From contig CAWEPI010000004.1 of assembly GCA_963810945.1 (NCBI GenBank), positions 186,001 through 250,000 on the forward strand: 64,000 nt of DNA, read 5' to 3'. Position numbers and translations under genes: made by a program. Positions 1 to 10,672 of this stretch are shown in pieces. This DNA comes from JAOUEA01 sp963810945. GTDB lineage: Bacteria > Actinomycetota > UBA4738 > HRBIN12. Under the pieces are notes generated by a model. The model saw only the letters and a list, made by a program, of their open reading frames with translations, searched no databases and had not been told where the DNA came from. Each line of letters opens with the position of its first letter. The stretch's first letter is position 1.

Positions 1-1
1 G

Positions 2-577
2 CTCGCGCCGAGGTCTCCTTATGCGGCCAGCAAGGCCGCCGCCGACCTGCTGTGCGGCGCCTACGTCGCCACCTACGGCGCGGACGTGACGGTCGTGCGC
101 GGGACCAACGCGTTCGGGCCGCGGCAGATCGAACGGGTGATCCCCACCTACGCGATCTGCGCGCTGGAGGGTCGCCCGGTGCCCGTGTACGGGCAGGGGC
201 GCCAGCGCCGCGAGTTCCTGTTCGTGCAGGACTGGGTGCGTGCCGCGCTCGTCGTGCTCGACGCGGGCCGGCCGGGCGTGATCTACAACATCGGTGCGGG
301 GCACGAGCTGGAGAACGTCGAGCTCGCGCGTCGCATCTGCGCGCTGGCCGGCGCCGATCCGTCGACGATCGCGTTCGTCCCGGATCGACCCGGACACGAC
401 TTCCGTTACGGCGTCGCGGCGGATCGTCTCTTCGCGCTCGGATGGAGGCCCGAGGTCGGATTCGACGACGGGCTCGCGTCCACCGTCGATTGGTACCGGG
501 ACCACCTGCACGAGCTCCGCTCGTGGCATGCGGTCGAGGTCGTCACGGCCCCGCGGCCGGTCGAGGCCACCGGATGA
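2..577 (+). CDS. rmlB: NAD-dependent sugar dehydratase/epimerase, RmlB-like (5' truncated)
   Basis: The left edge of the window cuts this gene, so only about the last 191 codons are present. The first codons encode a YAASK stretch, the YxxxK catalytic pair of extended short-chain dehydrogenases. It is followed by RGTNAFGPRQ, which corresponds to the RCSNNYGPRQ-type segment of dTDP-glucose 4,6-dehydratases. The C-terminal GWRPEVGFDDGLASTVDWYR resembles the usual RmlB ending. The expected reaction is dTDP-glucose to dTDP-4-keto-6-deoxyglucose in the cytoplasm. Its stop overlaps the start of the rmlD-like gene (ATGA), which supports a dTDP-rhamnose role. The Rossmann N-terminus is not visible, so a related epimerase or GDP-mannose dehydratase cannot be excluded. 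Confidence 0.7.
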   Translation, partial: LAPRSPYAASKAAADLLCGAYVATYGADVTVVRGTNAFGPRQIERVIPTYAICALEGRPVPVYGQGRQRREFLFVQDWVRAALVVLDAGRPGVIYNIGAGHELENVELARRICALAGADPSTIAFVPDRPGHDFRYGVAADRLFALGWRPEVGFDDGLASTVDWYRDHLHELRSWHAVEVVTAPRPVEATG

Positions 578-1422
578 GGCTCGTCGTCACCGGCGCCGGT
601 GGCGCGCTCGCGCGCGCGTTCCTGGCCCAGGTGCCGTCGCATCACGAGGTGCACGCGTTCGATCACGCGGGGCTCGACGTGGGGGACCACGACGCCGTGC
701 GTCGGACCGTCGAGCCGCTGCGCCCCGACGCGGTGATCAACCTCGCCGCGTTCACACGGGTGGATGCGAACGAGACGGACCCCCTGCGCGCCGCGCGTGA
801 CAACGCGATGGGGCCTCAGCATCTCGCGCTCGCCGCGCGGGCGTGCGGCGCCACGCTGCTGCACGTGTCCACGGACTTCGTCTTCGACGGCGGCAAGGAC
901 GCTCCCTACGACGAGCTGGACGCGCCCGCGCCCCTCTCCGTCTACGGCCGGGTGAAGCTTGCGGGGGAGGAGAGCGTGCGCCACCTGCTGCCCGAACATC
1001 TGATCGTGCGCGTCGGCTACGTGTACGGGGGCGCGTCGCACTACGTCACGAAGGCGGTCCGGGCGCTCACCGACGGCGAGGCCGTCGGTGGGCAGGCGGA
1101 CCGCGTGGGCACGCCCACCTACGCGCCGGACCTCGCGTCCCTGATGATCCCGCTCCTGCTCACGCGGCGCTTCGGCACGTATCACCTGGCGGGCCCCGAT
1201 CCTGCCTCGTGGTTCGAGGTCCTCTCTCGGTTGAAGGAACTCGGGGATCTGCCTGGCGAAGTGTGGCCGCAGACCGCCGACGAGCTGGGGCTCCCAGCGC
1301 GCCGGCCCCCCTACAGCGCGCTCACGAGCGTGTTCGTGCCGAACCTCGGCATCCCGTCGCTGCCTCCCCTCGACGAGGCCCTTACGCGGTTCCTCGCGGA
1401 CACGCAGGGCGCGCCTCCGTGA
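574..1422 (+). CDS. rmlD: dTDP-4-dehydrorhamnose reductase
   Basis: This 282-residue protein starts with MRLVVTGAGGALA, a glycine-rich NAD(P)-binding motif. It then shows NLAAFTRVDANE, STDFVFDG and YGRVK (the catalytic YxxxK), the arrangement of RmlD/RfbD. Family members reduce dTDP-4-keto-rhamnose to dTDP-L-rhamnose. The length matches the family. The ATG at 574 overlaps the upstream stop (ATGA), so the two genes are probably translationally coupled. In mycobacteria rmlD lies next to wbbL and manC; equivalents lie 5-7 kb downstream here, inside one polysaccharide cluster. Confidence 0.88.
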   Translation: MRLVVTGAGGALARAFLAQVPSHHEVHAFDHAGLDVGDHDAVRRTVEPLRPDAVINLAAFTRVDANETDPLRAARDNAMGPQHLALAARACGATLLHVSTDFVFDGGKDAPYDELDAPAPLSVYGRVKLAGEESVRHLLPEHLIVRVGYVYGGASHYVTKAVRALTDGEAVGGQADRVGTPTYAPDLASLMIPLLLTRRFGTYHLAGPDPASWFEVLSRLKELGDLPGEVWPQTADELGLPARRPPYSALTSVFVPNLGIPSLPPLDEALTRFLADTQGAPP

Positions 1423-1469
1423 CACGCACCCTGCGTTCGACGCGTCACGGGACCGCCACACCCTGGTGC

Positions 1470-1475
1470 TAGGCT
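1470..1475 (+). promoter_or_regulatory. -10 box TAGGCT, leaderless promoter
   Basis: TAGGCT ends 7 nt before the ATG at 1483, so transcription would begin at or next to the start codon. No ribosome binding site lies between. The same hexamer and spacing recur at 16106, 25869 and 33350. Confidence 0.55.
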
Positions 1476-1482
1476 CGCGCCG

Positions 1483-1866
1483 ATGAGCGTGGAGGACAGC
1501 GCCGCCTATCGGGACCTCGCCCGGGAGCTGTACTGGGCGCAGGAGCGCGCCTCGCGCGCACGCCTGGACACCCCCGAGATCAGGGACCGTCTGCACGATC
1601 TGGCGGCGCAGCTGCGCGCGGACGAGAAGGTGATCATCCCGCACGGCGAGGGCAACCTCGCGTCACCGTCGCGTTGGCGCCGCCAGATGAAGTTCGGCAT
1701 CTTCCGCGTGATGCGGCCCATCTCCTGGCGCTACGACCGGTTGATCGCGGATCACGCCGAGCTCACCACGAGCCTCGCGGAGCGGTTGATGGCGGCCGAG
1801 GCCGAGCTCGAGCGGCTGCGGACCCGGCTGGACGGCGCCGACGCGCCGGAGGACCCGGCCCCGTGA
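1483..1866 (+). CDS. Hypothetical coiled-coil protein in polysaccharide cluster
   Basis: I do not recognise this 127-residue protein. It is hydrophilic and mostly helical, with charged heptad-like stretches at residues 10-45 and 88-118, and no membrane segment or signal peptide. A central basic/aromatic stretch (SRWRRQMKFGIFRVMRPISWRYDRL, here only partly hydrophobic, about residues 62-87) could lie on a membrane surface. The start is fixed by the leaderless -10 box just upstream. Its stop overlaps the GTG of the next glycosyltransferase (GTGA), so it is cotranslated with that enzyme and may be a partner or scaffold. That role is inference from position only. Confidence 0.6.
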   Translation: MSVEDSAAYRDLARELYWAQERASRARLDTPEIRDRLHDLAAQLRADEKVIIPHGEGNLASPSRWRRQMKFGIFRVMRPISWRYDRLIADHAELTTSLAERLMAAEAELERLRTRLDGADAPEDPAP

Positions 1867-2915
1867 GGGTCGCCGTCCTGCATCCCCAGACGGCGTTCGT
1901 GCGCGGTGGGGCGGAGGCCCACGCCGAGGCGCTGGTCCGCGCCCTGCGCGCCGCCGGCCACGACGCGGACCTCGTGCAGATCGCCGGCAAGTGGTATCCG
2001 GCGGCGCAGCTGGCCCACCAGATGGCGGTGTGGCGCTCGTTCGACATCACCGAGTCCAACGGCCTGAAGGTCGATGCCGTGATCGCGCTCAAGTTCCCCG
2101 CCTACCTCGTGGAGCACGAGCGCAAGATCGTCTGGCTGATCCACCAGCATCGGACGGCGTACGAGCTCTGGGATCACCCGACGTACGCGGATCTCTCGCG
2201 CCAGGACGACGGCGCGGCGGTCCGCGACATGGTGTGGAACGCCGACCGCCTGGCGCTCAACGAGGCCAAGCGGGTCTTCACCAACTCCAAGAACGTGCAG
2301 GAACGGCTGTGGTCGTCGCTGCGGATCGCCTCCGAGGCGCTGTATCACCCCTCGGGGGTGGCGGAGCACCTGATGGACGCAGGTACGCCGGGCGAGCTGG
2401 GCGACTACGTCGTGTTCCCCAGCAGGATGGAGAGCCTGAAGCGACAGTCGCTCGTGATCGACGCGATGACGCACGTCCGGAGCGGGGTCAAGCTCGTGCT
2501 CGTGGGCAAGGGGCCCGACGAGCCGCAGCTGCGGGCCCAGATCGAACGCCTCGGGCTGAAGGATCGCGTGCGCATGGAGATCGCGGTCCCCGACGAGCGG
2601 CTGTATCAGCTCTACGAGGCGGCCCTCGGCGTCTACTACGGTCCGTTCGACGAGGACTACGGCTACGTGACGATCGAGGGCTTCGCCGCGGAACGCCCGG
2701 TGGTGACGCTCACCGACAGCGGGGGTCCGTTGGAGTTCGTGAGCGACGGCGAGACCGGACTGATCGCCTCCCCCGAGCCCCTGGCGATCGCCGAGGCGTT
2801 CGACCGGCTCTTCGCCGATCGTGAGGTCGCCCGTCGCATGGGCCGGGCCGGGAACGCGCTCGTGCGCGCCGAGGTCCCGCGATGGCCCGATGTCGTCGCG
2901 CGGTTGCTGGACTAG
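1863..2915 (+). CDS. GT4-type glycosyltransferase
   Basis: This 350-residue protein begins VRVAVLHPQTAFVRGGAEAHAEAL, in which the RGGAE loop is typical of GT-B family 4 enzymes. The C-terminal half carries VVFPSRMESLKRQ, LVLVGKGPDE and the E-x7-E region (EDYGYVTIEGFAAERPVV) that binds the sugar-nucleotide donor. It most likely adds a sugar to a lipid-linked glycan on the cytoplasmic face. The GTG start overlaps the upstream stop, and the next glycosyltransferase begins immediately after its stop. Donor and acceptor cannot be told from sequence. Confidence 0.85.
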   Translation: MRVAVLHPQTAFVRGGAEAHAEALVRALRAAGHDADLVQIAGKWYPAAQLAHQMAVWRSFDITESNGLKVDAVIALKFPAYLVEHERKIVWLIHQHRTAYELWDHPTYADLSRQDDGAAVRDMVWNADRLALNEAKRVFTNSKNVQERLWSSLRIASEALYHPSGVAEHLMDAGTPGELGDYVVFPSRMESLKRQSLVIDAMTHVRSGVKLVLVGKGPDEPQLRAQIERLGLKDRVRMEIAVPDERLYQLYEAALGVYYGPFDEDYGYVTIEGFAAERPVVTLTDSGGPLEFVSDGETGLIASPEPLAIAEAFDRLFADREVARRMGRAGNALVRAEVPRWPDVVARLLD

Positions 2916-4256
2916 GTGATGCGCCGCATCGCCGCCGAGGTCTTCGGACGCGCCGCGCGGGCACCCGCCGGGCCGGGCTCGAGCGGCGAGCTCGTCTTCG
3001 CGGGCCCGCTCCCCCCCGCCGCCACCGGCGTCGCGACCTACGACCGGGCCGTGCTCGACGGTCTCCGGCGGATCGGCTTCTTCGAGCGACACCGGATGGA
3101 CGTGCTCTGGCCGATCGAGCCGAAGGACACGCCGAGGCTCCCGGGCTACCGGCTCGGCATCTTCCAGGTGGGCAACAACGTCGAGTTCCACCTGGAGGTC
3201 TATCGCGCGGCCTTCCTCACGCCGGCCCTCGTGGTGCTCCATGACCTGGCGCTCGACGACTTCGTGCGAGGGCTGAAGTCGCTGGGGGATCCCCTCGGCT
3301 ACATGGCGGAACGCGAGGCGATGGCGCTCCGCCGGAACCTGACCTCGCCCGACGTGGCGCGCAACGAGCCGCTGCGGGACCCTTGGTGCGCACACGTGTC
3401 GCGGCGCGCCCGAGGCCTGATCGTCCACAGCGAGTTCGGGAAGCGGTACCTGCGGGAGATGGGCTGCCGCACGCCGGTCTTCGTGGTGCCCCACCCCCTG
3501 GTGGAGACGGAGGCGGACATGGCACGGGCGACGGCGCGCGGCGGCCAACTGCGTGCGCCGCTCGAGGCCGCCGGCATGCGCACCCTGGTGGTGGCGCCCG
3601 GTGACCTGAACCAGGCCAAGCGCCTCGACGCGGTGCTGGGCGCCGTGGTGAACCTCGATCCGTCCGTCCACGTGGCCTTGGTGGGGCGTCGCATCACGGG
3701 CTACGACATCGACGCGGTGGTGGAGGGCGCGCGCCTGGGGCAGCGCGTGACCGTCGCACCCGACGTCGCGGACGAGGAGTTCCTGGGGTGGCTCGCCGCC
3801 GCCGACGTGGTGGTGGACCTGCGATTCCCGCACCGGGGCGAGGTGAGCGGATCCCTCGCGCGCGCGATGCAGGCCGGCAAGCCTGCCGTGGTGAGCGCCA
3901 CGGGAACCTACCTCGACGTACCGGACGATCTCGTGCTGCGCGTGGCCCCGGGTCCGACCGATCCGGGCGAGCTCGCGGCCCGCCTGCGCACGCTGGTGGA
4001 GGACCCGGAGCTCCGCGCACGCTTGGGCGCCGCGGCGCGTGAGCACATGGAGCGTCGCCGGTCCTCGGAGGCCACGGCGCACGGATACGAGCGGGCGGTG
4101 GACGCCACGCTCGCCTTGATCGGCGATCCGGCGCACAAGGCGCTCGCCATGTGGGGGGGAGCGCTCGCGGACCTGGGGCTCGATGAGCGGCATCTCGCGC
4201 AAGGCTTCGGCCTCGCCTACGCGCGCGCGCTCGAAGACTTCGAACGATCGCCATAG
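2916..4256 (+). CDS. GT4-type glycosyltransferase (second)
   Basis: A 445-446 residue protein; the start is GTG 2916 or ATG 2919, directly after the upstream stop. The N-terminal GPLPPAATGVATYD is the loop seen in GT4 mannosyl/glucosyl-transferases. The C-terminal half has VVAPGDLNQAKRLD, HVALVGRR and a donor-site segment HRGEVSGSLARAMQAGKPAV with the paired acidic residues. A roughly 45-residue tail after residue 400 lacks recognisable motifs. With the preceding gene it probably builds consecutive linkages of one surface polysaccharide. Confidence 0.82.
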   Translation: MMRRIAAEVFGRAARAPAGPGSSGELVFAGPLPPAATGVATYDRAVLDGLRRIGFFERHRMDVLWPIEPKDTPRLPGYRLGIFQVGNNVEFHLEVYRAAFLTPALVVLHDLALDDFVRGLKSLGDPLGYMAEREAMALRRNLTSPDVARNEPLRDPWCAHVSRRARGLIVHSEFGKRYLREMGCRTPVFVVPHPLVETEADMARATARGGQLRAPLEAAGMRTLVVAPGDLNQAKRLDAVLGAVVNLDPSVHVALVGRRITGYDIDAVVEGARLGQRVTVAPDVADEEFLGWLAAADVVVDLRFPHRGEVSGSLARAMQAGKPAVVSATGTYLDVPDDLVLRVAPGPTDPGELAARLRTLVEDPELRARLGAAAREHMERRRSSEATAHGYERAVDATLALIGDPAHKALAMWGGALADLGLDERHLAQGFGLAYARALEDFERSP

Positions 4257-4287
4257 TCGCTACGGCGGTTCGGCCGGGAGCCCTTGC

Positions 4288-4293
4288 TAGACT
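4288..4293 (+). promoter_or_regulatory. Putative -10 box TAGACT
   Basis: TAGACT lies 51 nt upstream of the TTG at 4344. It excludes the longer reading-frame start at 4284, because transcription would begin after that codon. No clear -35 was found. Confidence 0.4.
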
Positions 4294-4343
4294 CGGGCGA
4301 CCGCGCTGACCTGCGCGGATACCCTTCGACCGGAGCCGGCACC

Positions 4344-5263
4344 TTGGCCCACGCAGCCCTGATCACCGAACGCACGTCCGAGGAGCCGAAGCTCCGCGTC
4401 GGGGCGCGCCTCCGGGAGCTCTGGGCCTACCGCGAGATCCTCCTCAACCTGGTCCGCAAGGAGCTGAAGGTCAAGTACACGGCCTCCGTGCTGGGCGCGG
4501 TCTGGTCGGTGCTCAACCCGATCGTCTTCCTGGCGGTCTTCACCTTCGTCGTGAAGATCCTGGGCAACCAGACGCCTCACTACGCCGTGTTCCTGCTCTC
4601 CGGCCTGCTGGCCTGGAACCTCTTCTCGGTGGCCCTCGGCAACGGCACCCGCTCGGTGATCGACAACGGCAACCTGGTGAAGAAGGTGTCCTTCCCGCGC
4701 GAGGTGCTCCCGCTCGCGGTGGTCGGGGTGGCCCTATTCGATTTCGTGCTCCAGTCCTCCGTGCTGCTGATCTTCATGATCGTGACGGGCTACGGCTTCC
4801 ACCTCGAGGCCCTGGTGCTGTACCCGCTCTCGTTCGTGACGTTGGTCGTGTTCACGACCGCCTTGGTGCTTCTCGTCTCCGCCGTGAACGTGCGGTATCG
4901 CGACGTGCAACACCTGATCGGCCTCGCACTCCTCGTGTGGTTCTGGATGACCCCGATCGTGTATCCGGGCGGGTTGGTCCAGGACAAGCTCACCGCGCCC
5001 TCCGCCCCGTTCAGTCCGCATCTGTGGACCGTGTACCTCCTGAACCCGCTCACGCCCATCGTCAGCGGCTTCCAGCGGGCCCTGTACTACACGGTCACGG
5101 CCCCGCCGACGGCCGCGAGTCCCAGCGGGGTCCGGGTCCTGCCGGATGTGAGCATCGCGTGGCTCGCGGGCGTGATCGGCCTCGTGCTCGCCGGCTCGCT
5201 CGTCCTCCTCTACCTCACGTGGCGGCTCTTCTTCAGCCTCTCGGGCGACTTCGCGGAGGAACT

Positions 5264-5267
<4 letters not shown>
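4344..5267 (+). CDS. wzm: Polysaccharide ABC transporter permease (Wzm/TagG family)
   Basis: A 307-residue ABC-2 type permease. After a short cytoplasmic N-terminus comes LVRKELKVKYTASVLGAVWSVLNP, the amphipathic entry segment typical of Wzm, RfbA and TagG. Six hydrophobic helices follow, with a WMTPIVYP motif before the last ones. It forms the channel that exports a lipid-linked glycan across the membrane using the ATPase encoded next. TTG 4344 is preferred as start because a GGAG lies 8 nt upstream and a -10 box lies between it and the longer frame start. Stop and next start overlap by 4 bp. Confidence 0.88.
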
Positions 5268-6432
<1,165 letters not shown>

Positions 6433-6436
<4 letters not shown>

Positions 6437-6894
6437 ACCCGAACCTGCCGGCGATCGATCCCGACGCCCATGACGCCTCCATCCACGACCACGAACCTCG
6501 AGAAGGGAAGAACCTCAAGATGCTGATCGGTCTGATCCTGCTGTCCGTGATCCTGGCGGCCGTCGCCCAGCTGACCCTCAAGCACGGGATGAACCAGGTG
6601 ACCGCGGAGAACGGCGGCGTGGCGAAGCTGAACGCCGCCTCCCTGAAGCTGATGGTCACGAACCTGTCGGTGCTCGGGGGGCTCGTGATCTTCGGCGTCT
6701 CCGCGATCGTCTGGCTGTTGGTGCTCTCGCGGGCGTCGCTCTCCTTCGCGTACCCGTTCGCCTCGCTCGGCTACGTGCTGATCGTGCTCTCGGCGCGGTT
6801 CGTGTTGCACGAGCAGGTCCCACCGCTGCGGTGGGCGGGTGTGGCCTGCATCATGGTCGGGATCATCCTGGTCGCCCAGACCCCGCACGCGTGA
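6433..6894 (+). CDS. Small four-helix EamA/SMR-like membrane protein
   Basis: A 153-residue protein with about 35 polar N-terminal residues (NPNLPAIDPDAHDASIHDHE) followed by four hydrophobic helices. Helix 1 is LIGLILLSVILAAVAQLTLKHGMN and the last is AGVACIMVGIILVAQ. The AQLTLKHG and SFAYPFASLGYVL motifs match half-size EamA transporters such as ArnE/ArnF, which flip lipid-linked aminoarabinose, and SMR proteins. In this operon it may flip a lipid-linked sugar donor. The GTG overlaps the wzt stop. An internal ATG at 6520 could give a form lacking the polar leader. Confidence 0.75.
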
Positions 6895-7761
6895 GCGTGC
6901 CCGAGGCCGAGCTGGCCGTCGTCATCGTCAACTTCAACACCGGCGCCTACCTCGAACGGTGCCTCGCCTCGATCGATGCGCACCGGGGCGCCGTCGCCCT
7001 CGACGTCCTCGTGATCGACAACGCTTCGCGCGACGGCAGCCACGTGGATGCGGTGGCGCGCCACCCGCGCACGCGGTTGATCGAGAACCGCGAGAACGTG
7101 TACCTCTCGCCCGCGTGGAACCAGGGGCTCCGCGAGACCGACGCGCCGTTCGTGCTCCTGCTCAACCCCGACGCCGAGCTCTGGCGAGGGACGCTCGCCG
7201 AACTCGTGGCCGTCGCGCGAGCCCACCCGCGTGCCGGCATCGTGGGGCCGCGGATCCTGAACCCCGACGGGACGGTGTACGCGAGCGGGCGGGCGTTCCC
7301 GGACCTGACCGACGCGGTCGGGCACGCCTTCCTGGGCACCCTGCGTCCCGACAACCCCTTCACGCGTCGCTATCAGCTCGGCGGCTGGGATCGCACCAGC
7401 GCGCGGGAGGTGGACTGGGTGAGCGGGTGCGCCATGCTGATGCCCCGTGCGCGCTCTGGAGGCCGTCGGAGGGTTCGATGAGGCCTTCCCGCTCTACGGC
7501 GAGGAGCTCGACATGGCCTCGCGCCTGCGCGACGCGGGGTGGTCGGTCCTCTTCACGCCCGAGGTCGAGGTGATCCACGAGATCGGCGTGTCCACCGGGC
7601 GTTCGCGCCGCACGCTGCTGATGCACTCCGACAGCGTCTTCCGCTACTACCGCAAGCACCGTGCGCAGGGCTGGCGGCAGCTAACCTTGCCGTTCGCGTG
7701 GGCGGCGCTGCGCCTGCGCGCGGAACTGGAGTCGATCCGAGGGAAGGTGACCCGCGCATGA
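6891..7761 (+). CDS. GT2 rhamnosyltransferase, WbbL-like (frameshifted)
   Basis: A family 2 glycosyltransferase with the nucleotide fold AVVIVNFNTGAYLERCL, the LLNPDAE metal site (DxD region) and the late VGGFDEAFPLYGEELDMASRLRDAGW motif that holds the catalytic acid. The pattern is that of WbbL rhamnosyltransferases. The frame breaks near 7449: VSGCAMLMPRA is in the first frame, ALEAVGGFDE in the +1 frame. Removing one base from the CGCGC stretch restores a 289-residue protein. This looks like an indel error. Start overlaps the upstream stop (GTGA) and the end overlaps the next start (ATGA). Confidence 0.78.
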
Positions 7762-8778
7762 AGGCCGTCGTGCTCGTCGGAGGAGAGGGGACACGGCTGC
7801 GCCCGCTCACCGAGACCATGCCCAAGCCGCTGCTGCCGCTCCTCGATCGGCGCTCCCTCGACCACGTGCTCGATCACCTCGCGCGTCACGGCGTCCACGA
7901 GGTGGTGCTCTCCTCGCCGTACCTGGAGGCGACATTCCACCCGTTCATCGAGGCGCGACACGGCGATCCCGCCATCACCTGGATCACGGAGACCGAGGCC
8001 CTCGGCACCGGAGGCGCCATCGTGCACGCACTCGAGCGCCTGGGCGACGACCCGTTCTTCGCCCTGAACGGGGACATCCTCACCGACCTCGACCTCACGG
8101 CGATGCGCGCGTTCCACGAGGAGCGCGACGCGTCGGTGACGATCGCGTTGCATCACGTCGAGGACGCGCGCGCCTTCGGCCTGGTGGACACGGAGGCCGA
8201 CGGCCGGGTGCTGGCGTTCCGCGAGAAGCCCGAGGATCGGATGCCCGGAGACATCAACGCCGGCACCTACCTGCTGGACCCCGCGGTGCTCGACGCGTGG
8301 GAGCCGGGCGCGAACCTCTCGATCGAACGCGAGATCTTCCCCGCCGTGATCGCGAGCGGGCGGCCCGTCTACGGCTTCGGTTCCGATGCGTACTGGCTCG
8401 ACCTGGGCACCCCCGAGAAGTACCGGCAGGCCCACTTCGACATGATCGAGGGGAAGGTGCACGACGTGACCTACCCGGCACCGTGGGTGGCCGAGGGTGC
8501 CGAGGTGGACCTCCGGGCGCATCTGGGCCGGTGGGTGGCCGTGAGCGCGGGCGTCCGGATCGGTGCGGACGCCGAGGTCGACGACTCGGTCCTGCTCGCC
8601 GGCGCCGAGGTGGGTGCCGGCGCGAAACTGGTGCGCTCCATCCTTGCGCCCCGCGCGCGACGTCGGCCCCGGCGCCACGGTGGTGGACTCGGTGCTCGGC
8701 GAGGACGCCTCCGTGCCCGAGGGTCTCGTCCTTTCGGACGCGCGGGTGCCGGCAGGCGCGGTGGCCGAGCCCGCCTGA
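7758..8778 (+). CDS. Sugar-1-phosphate nucleotidyltransferase, ManC/RmlA-like (frameshifted)
   Basis: MKAVVLVGGEGTRLRPLTETMPKP is the signature of NDP-sugar pyrophosphorylases. GTGGAI, FFALNGDIL, NAGTYLLDP and the YWLDLGTPEKY motif follow. The C-terminus is a left-handed beta-helix (hexapeptide pattern AEVDLRAHLGRWVAVSAGVRIG). It would make GDP-mannose or a related donor; in mycobacteria the syntenic gene is manC. The frame breaks near 8650: LVRSILAP continues as VGPGATVVDSVLGED one frame over. Removing one C from CCCC restores a 339-residue protein with an intact beta-helix. Without the fix the ORF runs out of frame to 8813. Confidence 0.82.
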
Positions 8779-8810
8779 CCTCAACCCCCGGTGGTTCGGG
8801 ACCGATGTGG

Positions 8811-8816
8811 TAGCGT
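8811..8816 (+). promoter_or_regulatory. Putative -10 box TAGCGT
   Basis: TAGCGT ends 31 nt before the ATG at 8848. A GGGGGG run at 8829-8835 between them could serve as a ribosome binding site, so this message would have a short leader. Confidence 0.4.
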
Positions 8817-8847
8817 CACCGACTTGACCGGGGGGTCATCGCACCGC

Positions 8848-10671
8848 ATGCGTCGCATCCGTTTCCTCGCGCCCGTCGTCGTCCTCGCCGCCATCGTCTC
8901 GGCGGCGTCGCCGGCCAACGGCGCCGGTCCCGGCACCACGGTGGACGGGCGCGTCCTCACCGATCCCGCCCAGGCGCCGGCTGCGGCCGCGCCCGGAGGC
9001 GCCTTCACGTTCTACGGCTCGGGCGACGGACACGGGCTGGGGCTCTCCCAGTGGGGCGCGTACGGGCTCGCGGGCGACGGATGGTCCTATCAGCGGATCC
9101 TCACCCACTTCTACTCGAAGACGAAGGTCACGAAGACGCCCCCGCCCGTGAAGAACATCCGCATCGAGCTCACCTACGACCGGTCCACGATCCACCTGAC
9201 CGCCCGCGTCGCGCCGGTGCGCCTCTCCGTCGGACGGCCGGCGCCGAGCGGCACCCCGATCGCGAAGATCCCGGTGGGGCAGACGTGGACGGTCGATGCG
9301 GCGGCCACGGGGTACGCCGTGCGGGACGCCGGCGGGAACCTCGTGGGCGGCAAGACCTGGGGCGGACCCTCGTTCAACCTCTACGCCACCTACGCGGATC
9401 GCGGCGGACGGGTGTTCGTGCCCGAGGCGGACGCGATCTGGGGCCGCGGCTTCACGTATGCCCACGGGAGCATGGAGTTCGACGAGTACGCGTGCAAGGC
9501 CGGCGGGTGCTCCGAGCGGCTCGTGCTGTCCGTCGGCTTCGAGCAGTACCTCCTCGGGATCGGCGAGATGCCGAGCTCCTGGCCCGCCGCCGCGCTCCGT
9601 GCCCAGGCCGTGGCCGCGCGGACCTTCGCCAGCTACTCCATCAGGCACTACGGGCTCCGCAGCGGCTGCAACTGCCACCTCACGGACGGGGCCAACGATC
9701 AGACCTACGTGGGGTATTCGAAGGAGATCGGCCCCGACGGGCGCCGATGGGTTCAGGCGGTGCGCGCCACCGCGGGACGGGTCGTCACGTACAAGGGGAA
9801 CCTGATCCAGGCGTTCTTCGCCGCCTCGGACGGCGGCCACTCCGAGAACGTCGAGGATGCCTGGCACGGAGGAGATCCCTCCTTCGCCGTGCCGTACCTC
9901 CGCGGCGTGTGCGATCCGGGCGAGTACACCGCCGCCAACCCGTGGACCGACTGGGACTACGCCTTCGGCGCGCCGGAGCTCACGTCGCGGCTCGCGCCCT
10001 ATACGGGAGGGATCGGGACGGTCTCGGGCTTCCCCAAGGTGTCGAGGGGCGAAGGTGGGCGGGTGATCCGCGCCACCGTCAAGGGCGCCTCGGGCACGGC
10101 GGTGGTGACCGGGCTCGAGCTCCGGGCGGCGCTGGGCCTCCCTGATGACCGGATCTGGATCAACCGGAACAAGAACATCGTGGGCGGGGTGCGCGCGGAG
10201 TACGACAAGGTGATGTGTCGCCCGGGCCTGCCGACCACGCCCGTGATCTCGCTCGCCCACGGCTCACGCCAGCGCTTCCAGACCGGAGGCATCTACCGCA
10301 ACAGCCGGGCCAACGTCGCGGTGTGGTTGCGCGGGCCCGTGGACGCGGAGTACCTCGCGGTCGGCGGTGCCACCGGGACGCTCGGCCTCCCCACCTCGGC
10401 GCTCGTACGCGCGGGCGGCACGGACCGCACCCCGTGCGCCTCGTGCAGGCGGATCGCCTTCGAGCACGGGCGCATCTTCTACAAGACGGGGGTCGGCGCG
10501 CACGCGCTGTGGGGCTCGGTCCTCGCCGCGTACCTCGGCCACGGCGGCACCACCGGGCGCCTCGGGTTCCCGACGAGCCGCGTGCAGCAGGACGGGAGCG
10601 GGGGGGCCTCCGCGACCTTCGAGCACGGCCGGATCGATTGCCCGTCGGGCGGATCCTGCACCGTCAGCTGA
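8848..10671 (+). CDS. Secreted SpoIID/LytB-domain protein with LGFP repeats
   Basis: A 607-residue exported protein. The signal peptide MRRIRFLAPVVVLAAIVSAASPANGA ends with an AxA-type cleavage site. Residues about 55-430 carry a SpoIID/LytB (amidase enhancer) domain with GHGLGLSQWGAYG, LGIGEMPSSWPAAALRAQAVAARTFA and the FFAASDGGHSENVEDAW core. Two LGFP-type repeats close the protein (GATGTLGLPTSALV and GGTTGRLGFPTSRV), each followed by a FEHGRI motif. LGFP repeats are thought to hold proteins in actinobacterial walls. It probably acts on peptidoglycan strands. The ATG at 8848 is chosen because it yields the signal peptide directly. Confidence 0.85.
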   Translation: MRRIRFLAPVVVLAAIVSAASPANGAGPGTTVDGRVLTDPAQAPAAAAPGGAFTFYGSGDGHGLGLSQWGAYGLAGDGWSYQRILTHFYSKTKVTKTPPPVKNIRIELTYDRSTIHLTARVAPVRLSVGRPAPSGTPIAKIPVGQTWTVDAAATGYAVRDAGGNLVGGKTWGGPSFNLYATYADRGGRVFVPEADAIWGRGFTYAHGSMEFDEYACKAGGCSERLVLSVGFEQYLLGIGEMPSSWPAAALRAQAVAARTFASYSIRHYGLRSGCNCHLTDGANDQTYVGYSKEIGPDGRRWVQAVRATAGRVVTYKGNLIQAFFAASDGGHSENVEDAWHGGDPSFAVPYLRGVCDPGEYTAANPWTDWDYAFGAPELTSRLAPYTGGIGTVSGFPKVSRGEGGRVIRATVKGASGTAVVTGLELRAALGLPDDRIWINRNKNIVGGVRAEYDKVMCRPGLPTTPVISLAHGSRQRFQTGGIYRNSRANVAVWLRGPVDAEYLAVGGATGTLGLPTSALVRAGGTDRTPCASCRRIAFEHGRIFYKTGVGAHALWGSVLAAYLGHGGTTGRLGFPTSRVQQDGSGGASATFEHGRIDCPSGGSCTVS

Positions 10672-10672
10672 G

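Noticed and set aside
1752..4202. 816-codon minus-strand open frame opposite two glycosyltransferases
   Set aside because: Low-complexity Arg/His/Gly composition and no recognisable domain; the plus-strand genes have conserved family motifs.
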